Shown here piece after piece: positions 15,093 through 22,452 of a stretch of DNA of 30,073 nt. The notes below the pieces were generated by a model. That model had not been told where the DNA came from, made no database searches, and worked only from the letters and a program-made list of their open reading frames with translations. Origin of the DNA: Deltaproteobacteria bacterium (lineage in GTDB: Bacteria > Bdellovibrionota_C > UBA2361 > J135); NCBI GenBank assembly GCA_020635175.1, contig JACKAH010000020.1, positions 1-30,073 of the forward strand, written 5' to 3'. The position numbers and the translations under genes are program-made. The number at the start of each line of letters is the position of its first letter. The stretch's first letter is position 1.

Positions 15093-15986
15093 ATGGCCGA
15101 TTTCGCATACAATAAAGATTACTCAAGCGAAGAGTTAAAAGAGCTAATCGAGAAAGAGCTTAGCTTTGTAATTGAAGCTGCCTCCTTAGTTGAGCCGCTA
15201 AAGTCCGCCGTAAAGCATGCAGTTTTCCCTCCAGGTAAGTTAATTAGGCCATTACTCTGTGTGACTTTATGCCAGGATTTAGGTGGCGATATTCATCGAC
15301 TATTGCGTGCGGCTGTCTCTCTAGAACTTTTGCATGCATCATCTCTTGTTCACGATGATCTTCCGGCGATGGACGATGACGATATTCGCCGTGGTAAGCC
15401 CAGCTGTCACAAGGCCTTTGGAGAGGCTACCGCAATTTTAGTTGGAGATTATCTTGTAGGATTAGCTCATCAGGTACTATGCCAAGCTGATTATCCCGCA
15501 GTCTTGCAGCAGATGTTTGTCAGTGAGCTAAGTAATACCTATATGTCTCTCTGTAATGGGCAGCAATTAGATATGTTAGATGATCGTAGCGTTTCATTAG
15601 ATACGGTACATCAGCTAAAGACAGGCGCGTTGTTTGGAGCAGCATTTAAATTTGGTGCAATCGCTTCAGGCTGCTCCCAAAGACAAATTGATACCTGTAA
15701 AGAACTTGGACTTTGGGTAGGGCTTTCATTTCAGATTATAGATGACTACCTCGATATTATCGGAGAGGAGAAGGGTCGGCCTGCGGGTAGCGATCAAAAA
15801 AATAACAAGGTTACTTTTCTTGATCGAAAACATGAAATTCATTCTGAAATCGAAGATGTTAGAGAGCGCATAGAAACGTGTCTCGACCAACTTTATCAAT
15901 TGTGCAGTAATGAGGGCAGGATAGATGATAACTTCGTAAACCTACGACCGATCATCAATTCAGTTTTTGATAAAGTAATATCCTAA
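15093..15986 (+). CDS. ispA: Polyprenyl (farnesyl) diphosphate synthase
   Basis: A 297-residue prenyl chain elongation enzyme, the length of IspA. First Asp-rich motif HDDLPAMDDDD (Asp88-89 and Asp94-97), RRGKPSCHK (Arg99-100), second Asp-rich motif IIDDYLD (Asp217, Asp218, Asp221) and GSDQKNNKVT. It condenses isopentenyl diphosphate with allylic diphosphates to make C15 or longer precursors for quinones and cell-wall lipid carriers. The start ATG 15093 follows a TATCTA box by nine bases, without a ribosome site. The product length (C15 or C20) is not decided by sequence. Confidence 0.92.
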   Translation: MADFAYNKDYSSEELKELIEKELSFVIEAASLVEPLKSAVKHAVFPPGKLIRPLLCVTLCQDLGGDIHRLLRAAVSLELLHASSLVHDDLPAMDDDDIRRGKPSCHKAFGEATAILVGDYLVGLAHQVLCQADYPAVLQQMFVSELSNTYMSLCNGQQLDMLDDRSVSLDTVHQLKTGALFGAAFKFGAIASGCSQRQIDTCKELGLWVGLSFQIIDDYLDIIGEEKGRPAGSDQKNNKVTFLDRKHEIHSEIEDVRERIETCLDQLYQLCSNEGRIDDNFVNLRPIINSVFDKVIS

Positions 15987-15987
15987 A

Positions 15988-16758
15988 GTGCAAGTCGATT
16001 TTATATCAGATATCGAAGAGCTTGTTCGCAACACTGGCGAGGAGTTGTTGCGTCTTTGGCCTGGTGCTGGCAACAAGAATCTTGAGATTAAGTACAAACC
16101 TGATGGTAGCCCTGTTACAGAAGCCGATCTACTTGCAAATGATTTAATAGTTTCCAAGATAAGAGAACTTTTTCCTGATGATGGAATTATCTCAGAGGAG
16201 TTAGAGTTCAGTGCTGCTGAAGCAAGCAAGGAAAGGGTTTGGGTAATGGATCCGCTTGATGGAACGAATTCGTTTATTAGTGGCAGAGACGATTTCTCAA
16301 TCCTTATCTCCTGTTGTGTGGCTGGAGAAGCTCAGTTTGGAGTGATGTATTTTCCTGCACGTAATTTATTTGCTCATGGCACGAAAGGCCGAGGTGCCGA
16401 GCTCAATGGTCAAAAACTAGCAGTCTCAGGTGAAGCTGACTTAAAGCCAAGCAAGGTTTATCACCGCTGGGTTGATTTAGTTCCAGGTGATTATCTTTTT
16501 GAAGGTAAGCTTGATTCAGGCATGGCGTTTTTAATGCTTGCACAGGGCGAGTTAGATGCAACCGTTATGCAGTATAGTAGGTTTGGAGCGCATGATTTTG
16601 CTGCGCCCGCTGTAATTATTCGTGAAGCAGGTGGTAAGTTTACTGATGAAAAGGGCAATGACGCGACATTTAACCTAGGCTCAATCACAGCTGAGTATTT
16701 TGTTGCATCTAATGGAAAGGTTCATCAAAAAACCTTAGAGCTGATTCTTCCTGCATAA
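15988..16758 (+). CDS. Inositol monophosphatase-family phosphatase
   Basis: A 256-residue Mg-dependent phosphatase starting at GTG 15988, one base after the stop of the prenyl synthase, so translation is likely coupled. Family motifs: SPVTEADLLAND, IISEELE (Glu70-71), VMDPLDGTNSF (Asp88, Asp91, Gly92, Thr93) and HDFAAPAVIIREAGG with its Asp ligand. These bind two or three metal ions. The substrate could be inositol phosphate, 3'-phosphoadenosine phosphate or a sugar phosphate; the sequence does not tell. No GTG alternative is evident. Confidence 0.9.
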   Translation: MQVDFISDIEELVRNTGEELLRLWPGAGNKNLEIKYKPDGSPVTEADLLANDLIVSKIRELFPDDGIISEELEFSAAEASKERVWVMDPLDGTNSFISGRDDFSILISCCVAGEAQFGVMYFPARNLFAHGTKGRGAELNGQKLAVSGEADLKPSKVYHRWVDLVPGDYLFEGKLDSGMAFLMLAQGELDATVMQYSRFGAHDFAAPAVIIREAGGKFTDEKGNDATFNLGSITAEYFVASNGKVHQKTLELILPA

Positions 16759-16890
16759 AAATTACTGTATTTCTACTGATCTAAAAATCACAGAATCTAC
16801 TCGCCCATTGCTTATCTAATGAATTGAACTAATTATCGGAATAGCTTCAAGATTTTACTAAGCTAGCCAAAAGAGTTATCTTTCATCCGA

Positions 16891-16913
16891 AACGCCTTGT
16901 TGGGTTGGGCGTT
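16891..16913. other. Hairpin upstream of the SdrD-domain gene
   Basis: aacgcc (16891-16896) pairs with ggcgtt (16908-16913), loop 11 nt, within the 180-bp space before the gene. It could be a terminator remnant of the preceding operon or a leader hairpin. A near-consensus tattgtatttta -10-like region and GAGG lie just after it. Confidence 0.4.
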
Positions 16914-16942
16914 ATTAACATATTGTATTTTACGAGGTCTGT

Positions 16943-19624
16943 ATGTTCACGCTGTTGTTTGGGGGTAATCGAACTCCATTCATTTTATTTGTTCTTATTC
17001 CTTTCCTAGCGCTAAATTCTGTTCATGCTCAAAATTGCTCCAGTGGTGATATTGGAGGGATTGTTTTTAACGATCTCAATGCAAACGGTGCGCAAGGTTT
17101 AGTTGAGACAGGAGTAGCTGGAGTTACTCTTCAACTGACTGATGCAAATGGACAGATTGTAGGTAGTACTACAACAGCAGCTAATGGATCATATCTTTTC
17201 TCTGCAGTAGGTGATGCCGCATATCGATTAGAGGTTATCGCTCCTACAGGCGCTGCTCACGGTGCTATTGGTACAGGCTCTCTTTCTTCTGTTGCCTTTC
17301 CTAGTCAAGCTAATTGTAGTCTTAACTTCGGATTAAGTTTTCCTAAAGAATTTTGTCAGGACGACCCAGATTTAGCTACTCCATGCTTCGTTTCTGGTGA
17401 CCCACTTGGCTCAGGTACAGCGGCTCAGGGTGATGTTATCGTTTCATTTCCATATTCATCATCAGGACAGTGGAGTCTTGGCCAGGCTGCTATGCCAAAC
17501 CACTTAGCGTTTAACAGTGAAGTTGGTACAACTTGGGGACTTGCATATCAAAGAAGTACAAAGACACTTTTTGCCTCTGCTGCAATGAAGCGTCACACAG
17601 GCTTTGGACCACTTGGCACCGGTGGTATTTATCGCATCGATTATACTGATCCAAGCTCACCGATTGTGACAGGATTTTTTGACCTTAATACTGTTGGAGA
17701 TACTGGAGTTGATCCAAGAACATTGCCAGGGGATCCAGGATTGCCAGCTGATGCAACTGATCTGAGTGTTGATGCAAATGCATATAGTCAACCAGGAAAG
17801 ATTGCTTTCGGAGATATGGATATCTCTGATGATGAAGGCACATTGTATGTCGTAAGTTTGAATGATCGAAAGCTATATCAGTTAGAGATAGGCGTTCCAG
17901 CTGTTACACCAACTGCTGCTCAGGTAAGCTCATTTGAGATTCCAAATCCTGGATGTTCGAATGATGATTATCGACCATGGGCTGTTAAGTTTCATCGTAG
18001 CGAAATTTATGTTGGAGTAGTCTGTACTGCAGAAACTTCACTTAGCTTGAGCGATTTAAAAGCTTCAGTGCTTAAGTTAGATGGTAATAACTTTGTTTCA
18101 GTTTATGAATTCCCTCTTACTTATCAAAAGGGATATTCAATACATCCGGGCTTTAATCCTTTTCCAACCCCTGGAGCGCAATACATCCCTTGGGTTGATG
18201 ACTTTACGCTATTAGTTGGCGGCATTACCTCAGGATTTCTATTTGTTACAGGACCTCAACCTATACTTGCAAACATAGAATTCGATAATGACGGATCGAT
18301 GATGCTTGGGTTCTCAGACAGAAATGGTTTTCAGACTGGACCATTTCAAGCATCACCAATTGGTGAAGATCTGATTATTAATGGACCAAGTGGTGGAGAT
18401 CTAAATCGTGTCTGTATGGTTAATGGAAGCTTTGTTTTAGAAGGAGATCCAAGCTGTACAACAGGTCAGAATAATAACGAGGGACCAAATGGTCAGGAAT
18501 TTTATTACCAAGATAACCTTGCACTGCCTTATCAGGGCCAGATTGTTGATGTTCACCAAGAACTAACAATTGGTGGCTTAGCATTTCTACCGCAGTCTGG
18601 TGAAGTTGCAACTGGTGCGTACGATCCGTATGAGTTTGAAGGTGGTGGAATTATGTGGATGAGCAACACTACAGGTGAGCGTGTTCGTTCATATGAAGTT
18701 TATCCTCCATTTCTACCAGGATCAGCTGGAAAAGCTGTGGGCTTAGGAGATTTAGAACTCCTGTGTGAAGCTGCCCCAACTCAGGTCGGAAACAGAGTCT
18801 GGTTTGATGATAACGCTGATGGCGTTCAGGGCGCTGGAGAGTTTCCAGTTGTTGGAGTTACAGTTAATCTCTACAACTCAAGTTCAGAGTTAGTTGCTTC
18901 TAAGGTAACAGATGCAAACGGTGAATATTACTTCACCGAAGCTGATGGATTATTGCCAAACACTGCCTTTAGAGTTTGTGTAAACAATTCTGCAGATTTT
19001 GCTAACGGTGGAGCTCTCTTCGGATATTCTCCAACAGCGACAGCTAGCGGCTCTAATACTGAAATCGACTCAAATGGTGCTCTAACGAGTGGAGAAGTTT
19101 GTGCCGACTTTACTGTTGGTGGACCTGGCGCAAACGATTACTCGATTGATTTTGGATTTTTTGTTGATGTAAACGATCAGTGTCAACAGCAGGAGCTAGT
19201 TAGTTCGCAGTTTACTCTTGATGGAAATGCATTGCAGTTGTTTAGACTGACTAAACAAGCAGGTGGCAAGAAGTTCTTGAAGTCTTGCAGCAAGAATCGA
19301 CGCAAACAAATTAAGAACATCATTGCAGATGCGGAGTTTATTTATAACTCTGTCTGGCAAGAAACGTGGGCAGCTGGAACTGTAACCTTTGCTTGTAACG
19401 TTACTCCGCCTAACTGTTTTGATGTTGACAGAACACAAGCATATAACACTATTCTTTCTGGTAATGAGCAGTTACGTAAGCTTGTAGTGAAAGCTACACG
19501 TAAGACCTGTGCTAGTCTTAGCAAAGCTCAACGTAAAGCATATCGGAATGAAGCTAAGCAACTAGTTGAGGAAAGCTCACTTCTAATAGCGGGTGCGCCA
19601 AATCCAGTAGTTAATTGCTTTTAA
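16943..19624 (+). CDS. Large secreted protein with two SdrD-type B domains
   Basis: An 893-residue protein, start ATG 16943 with GAGG six bases before. The signal peptide (PFILFVLIPFLALNSVHA-QN) exports it. The first Cna-B/SdrD-type domain spans about 36-110 (GDIGGIVFNDLNANGAQ..VETGVAGVTLQLTD, then NGSYLF), and a second about 614-740 (QVGNRVWFDDNADGVQGAGE..VVGVTVNLY, NGEYYF). The centre (about 135-600) has repeated beta-strand and Asp/Gly loop sequence (TWGLAYQRSTKTLFAS, GGIYRIDY, GDMDISDDEGTLYV), like a beta-propeller. The last 125 residues form a Cys- and Lys-rich helical domain with C-A-S-L-S-K-x-x-x-K-x-Y at Cys856, shared with two other exported proteins. It ends in VVNCF. The likely role is at the cell surface. 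Confidence 0.85.
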   Translation: MFTLLFGGNRTPFILFVLIPFLALNSVHAQNCSSGDIGGIVFNDLNANGAQGLVETGVAGVTLQLTDANGQIVGSTTTAANGSYLFSAVGDAAYRLEVIAPTGAAHGAIGTGSLSSVAFPSQANCSLNFGLSFPKEFCQDDPDLATPCFVSGDPLGSGTAAQGDVIVSFPYSSSGQWSLGQAAMPNHLAFNSEVGTTWGLAYQRSTKTLFASAAMKRHTGFGPLGTGGIYRIDYTDPSSPIVTGFFDLNTVGDTGVDPRTLPGDPGLPADATDLSVDANAYSQPGKIAFGDMDISDDEGTLYVVSLNDRKLYQLEIGVPAVTPTAAQVSSFEIPNPGCSNDDYRPWAVKFHRSEIYVGVVCTAETSLSLSDLKASVLKLDGNNFVSVYEFPLTYQKGYSIHPGFNPFPTPGAQYIPWVDDFTLLVGGITSGFLFVTGPQPILANIEFDNDGSMMLGFSDRNGFQTGPFQASPIGEDLIINGPSGGDLNRVCMVNGSFVLEGDPSCTTGQNNNEGPNGQEFYYQDNLALPYQGQIVDVHQELTIGGLAFLPQSGEVATGAYDPYEFEGGGIMWMSNTTGERVRSYEVYPPFLPGSAGKAVGLGDLELLCEAAPTQVGNRVWFDDNADGVQGAGEFPVVGVTVNLYNSSSELVASKVTDANGEYYFTEADGLLPNTAFRVCVNNSADFANGGALFGYSPTATASGSNTEIDSNGALTSGEVCADFTVGGPGANDYSIDFGFFVDVNDQCQQQELVSSQFTLDGNALQLFRLTKQAGGKKFLKSCSKNRRKQIKNIIADAEFIYNSVWQETWAAGTVTFACNVTPPNCFDVDRTQAYNTILSGNEQLRKLVVKATRKTCASLSKAQRKAYRNEAKQLVEESSLLIAGAPNPVVNCF

Positions 19625-19625
19625 T

Positions 19626-19744
19626 TGTCATCACGAGGAGTTCGTCATTTGACGAACGACGTGGTGATCTGTTCTATCCTGATTGACTTTCAAATTTGAA
19701 CAGATTGCCACGCTTCGCCCAAGTTGCGCTCGCTCGCAATGACA
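19626..19744. repeat. Palindromic intergenic repeat (REP/RPE-like)
   Basis: A 119-bp imperfect palindrome. The ends are tgtcatcacgag (19626-19637) and ctcgcaatgaca (19733-19744), and the inner halves are gatctgttc and gaacagatt. The left half contains a perfect inner hairpin gttcgtca-tt-tgacgaac. The right half carries the cattgcgagcgagcgcaac-type motif (reverse strand) that is common in dispersed repeats of many bacterial genomes. The element fills the space between two convergent stop codons exactly. It may serve as a bidirectional terminator. Confidence 0.75.
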
Positions 19745-20401
19745 TTATTTGCTTTTTACGATTGAGATCTTGAATTGCCCCTTGGCATCAAGATATTTCT
19801 TAAAGTTAGTGACACCATCGAGGAGTATACGCCCCTCGCTGGTGTCTACAATCCAACTTGGTGAACGAGTTAACTCATAAGGAGCTTCTTCAATCACCTT
19901 AATCGTTCCGTGATGAGAAACAAGCTGAATCCACGACTGAGATATTGATGTCATGTTTTCAAGGCCTCCAACGCTATAAATTGGCCCTGGTGTAAGTTTG
20001 TAACGTTTGATGTAGCCTAAAAAGCTTTCCAGATAATTGTTGAAATGATCCTTATCTTCACCGTTTAACACTAACGATAAAGTTTCAATTTTTATCGGTT
20101 TCTCGTTTATATCGCTTTCTTGTTGATCTTCATCCTCACTTTCCTGCTCTGCTGAAATCTCAACAAATTCCTTTTCGGTAGGAGATGGTATCTCATTTTG
20201 TTCAACTTGATTGATCGCTTCAACTTGCTTTGGCTTAGCCTGCTTTTGAGGTTTCTGTGTGGTTACATATCCAGAGGGATAAAAGCTCTTTGGGGTTTCC
20301 TCGGCATATGAATAACTGCTTATAAGCAGTGTTAGAATTATAAATCCTATCCTGGTGGCCATGCTTTTTTTCCTTCTTGTTTTGGTCTTGGCCCGATCCA
20401 T
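19745..20401 (-). CDS. TrbC-like T4SS periplasmic protein
   Basis: A 218-residue exported protein. The C-terminal part resembles the thioredoxin-fold domain of TrbC/TIGR03757-type conjugation proteins: GGLENM, SWIQLVSHHGTIKVIEEAPYEL, SPSWIVDTSEGRILLDGV (about 180-197), then NFKKYL. The middle (about 40-100) is acidic with many Glu/Gln and likely disordered. Two starts are possible: ATG 20401 (AAGGA five bases before) or ATG 20362 (AAGGA eight bases before). The second gives a compact signal peptide MATRIGFIILTLLISS and less overlap with the preceding gene. Both are kept open; the longer is listed. It overlaps the TraU-like gene and ends beside the palindromic repeat. Confidence 0.65.
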   Translation of the reverse strand: MDRAKTKTRRKKSMATRIGFIILTLLISSYSYAEETPKSFYPSGYVTTQKPQKQAKPKQVEAINQVEQNEIPSPTEKEFVEISAEQESEDEDQQESDINEKPIKIETLSLVLNGEDKDHFNNYLESFLGYIKRYKLTPGPIYSVGGLENMTSISQSWIQLVSHHGTIKVIEEAPYELTRSPSWIVDTSEGRILLDGVTNFKKYLDAKGQFKISIVKSK

Positions 20402-21732
20402 ACTGTTCCTTCACAGCATCTTAATCCTGACCATTGTCGCTGCTGTGCATATTCAGGGATCTCATCATCAACTACGGGACTATAGTTGCCATCTCTAAAA
20501 TCTCCGTAGTCTCCTATGTCAGTTTTACATGACTTTGGCATTGATTTTGGATAACGATACTGAACTGTATCGTGCTTAAGATTTCCTATCCCATATTTCT
20601 TTACATCAAATGTAGGGTTTGGAAGTCCAGGAATCTTTTGCAGTAGATCAAAAAACAGATTGTTACCTCTATTTAGAGCAATTGCTGAAGCTTTGTTAAA
20701 ATCACGTGTAGGTAAATAAGTAGTTGTTGGATAGTCTGGTCCTACGTGTAGTGTGCAAAGCTTCTTTGCAAGCTTTAGAGGCATCATGGGTCCAGGAAAT
20801 AGTGATTGCAGGTTTAAAGGAGCATTAATCGGTGTTGCGCCTTCTTTCATGTTGAACTGTGTGCAAAGTTGCATCACATTATAGCCCTTCATCTCCTTTG
20901 AAAGACCTCTAAGCTGTAACATCTCTTTTGGATGTAGAAAGTAACTCAATTGTGAAAGTCTACTCATGTCAATCATCAGTGGCATCTCTGAAGTTAGTGT
21001 GAATGGTGCAGCTGAGCCTTTATGACATGGACCAAATGGAACTAAAGTTCCAAAGACTTTTGTTAAAATATCTAAAACATCTTCAAACTCATCCACATCT
21101 TCAAAGATGTCACCTAGAGATAGTCCAGCATAAAACATCTGCAACAGAGTGTTAATTGAGTGAAACTCTTTATGCACTGCTGCATTTTTAATGGGTGAGT
21201 TAATGTTTTCTGATAACGAACTTATATCGATATTTGCTTCGCGCTCTTCACCCTCAGAAAGGCCTATTGTTTTTCTCAAAGTATTAACGCTTGTGTGAGC
21301 GTATTTTTTGGCATTTGGATGCCAATACTCTTTTGGATCTCCGTATAAATCAAATTGCTGAGAGAGGGTTAACATGCTTTGAAACATATCTGCTGTTTCA
21401 TGTAGTGCAGTTGGAAAGTGATAAGCAATATATGGAGTAATCCAGCAGAACGGGCCTTCACATTTAATACAGTATCCAATTAGCTCCCAGCGAACACAGC
21501 CAGCCCACTGGCTCAGTGTTTCAAAGAAATCCAAGACTAAATTTTTGGCTAAAATTGGCAGTTCTACTCCACCTTTAAATGGAATATCACCGGAGGTAGC
21601 TCCACTGTAGTTGCCTGCATCTTTGTAAGTATTGATATGGTTGATGATCTCTTGCTTTGAGAGGTTGTCTGCTAGCACCAGAGCAGGGTTTAAAAGTATT
21701 AGCGTGAGTACTAAGGAGATAATTCTATTCAT
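20347..21732 (-). CDS. TraU-like (TIGR03756 type) conjugation protein
   Basis: A 461-residue exported protein. Signal peptide MNRIISLVLTLILLNPALVLA. The N-terminal Cys-rich block (C79, C88, C91, C96 in GCVRWELIGYCIKCEGPFCW) followed by ITPYIAYHFP resembles the start of TraU-like TIGR03756 proteins from integrating conjugative elements. The C-terminus has a CC pair (439-440), in line with TraU-family ends. These proteins are periplasmic and needed for conjugative pilus assembly or mating pair stabilisation. The start ATG 21732 has a clear AGGAG and overlaps the previous gene by eight bases. Order with neighbours resembles F-type traW-traU-trbC. The match is by eye and divergent. Confidence 0.65.
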   Translation of the reverse strand: MNRIISLVLTLILLNPALVLADNLSKQEIINHINTYKDAGNYSGATSGDIPFKGGVELPILAKNLVLDFFETLSQWAGCVRWELIGYCIKCEGPFCWITPYIAYHFPTALHETADMFQSMLTLSQQFDLYGDPKEYWHPNAKKYAHTSVNTLRKTIGLSEGEEREANIDISSLSENINSPIKNAAVHKEFHSINTLLQMFYAGLSLGDIFEDVDEFEDVLDILTKVFGTLVPFGPCHKGSAAPFTLTSEMPLMIDMSRLSQLSYFLHPKEMLQLRGLSKEMKGYNVMQLCTQFNMKEGATPINAPLNLQSLFPGPMMPLKLAKKLCTLHVGPDYPTTTYLPTRDFNKASAIALNRGNNLFFDLLQKIPGLPNPTFDVKKYGIGNLKHDTVQYRYPKSMPKSCKTDIGDYGDFRDGNYSPVVDDEIPEYAQQRQWSGLRCCEGTVWIGPRPKQEGKKAWPPG

Positions 21733-22450
21733 TCTTTACTCCTTTACCATCAGGATCCTGATCGTAGTTTAGCAGAGCGTCTTTGCCATAATGTTTGTAG
21801 GTATACTTCTCGGTAACTCTATAGCGGTAAGGTAAGCAGGGAACCTGCAGAGCTCTCGCTGTGTGAGATCCATATGAAGGTTTCTCAGAGTTGTATCTTC
21901 TAATTAAGACCTGCTTTCCAAGGTGATAAGCTCTATCTTCAGGAATATAAAAATCATGCTTTACAAAAAGTATATCAAGTAGAACTTTCTTTTCCGGCTT
22001 GTCGATGAATTTTGGATTTTTCTCTTTCTCAGTTTTGTCATGCAAGCAACTTGTTAGCGGTTTTAGTTGATTGAGTTCAGAGAATTTTTTAAGTCCCTTC
22101 TCAAGCATTCGCTCCACATGTGGCTGAAGCTCTTCTTTGGTGAGTTTGAATTTTTTTGAGTAATCAACTGGCTCTGGGAAAGGAATGCCTGATTTCGAAC
22201 GGATATGAGCAATCACTTCTTTTGCTTTGGGAGTTGATTGAGCTGGTTGATTATCCCAATCAGCTGGTCTTTCGTCTGTTGAGTTTAGTTGTCTGATTAG
22301 CTTTTGAAACTCATATGAATTTTCTTGAAATCCAAGCGCAGTCGCAAGATCTTCGCGCTTAATCTGAACACCATATTTTGGCTGCGCTTCAGCTGAAGTA
22401 AGTGAAGTCATTATTAACAACCCAATTATAAAAGAACAAAACCTAATCAT
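21725..22450 (-). CDS. Exported protein in the TraW-like position
   Basis: A 241-residue exported protein (signal peptide MIRFCSFIIGLLIMTSLTSA-EA). Not clearly recognised. It lies where traW lies in F-type conjugation operons, directly before the TraU-like gene. The opening YGVQIKREDL loosely resembles the start of mature TraW, and the C-terminal ILFVKHDFYIP resembles the small C-terminal strand, but the similarity is weak. The region AKEVIAHIRSKSGIPFPEPVDYS is proline-containing; the C-terminus has PCLPYRYRVTEKYTYKHYG with a final NYDQDPDG. It starts two bases after the stop of the heptad-rich gene, with no ribosome site of its own, so it likely depends on coupling. Confidence 0.6.
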   Translation of the reverse strand: MIRFCSFIIGLLIMTSLTSAEAQPKYGVQIKREDLATALGFQENSYEFQKLIRQLNSTDERPADWDNQPAQSTPKAKEVIAHIRSKSGIPFPEPVDYSKKFKLTKEELQPHVERMLEKGLKKFSELNQLKPLTSCLHDKTEKEKNPKFIDKPEKKVLLDILFVKHDFYIPEDRAYHLGKQVLIRRYNSEKPSYGSHTARALQVPCLPYRYRVTEKYTYKHYGKDALLNYDQDPDGKGVKNE

Positions 22451-22452
22451 AA

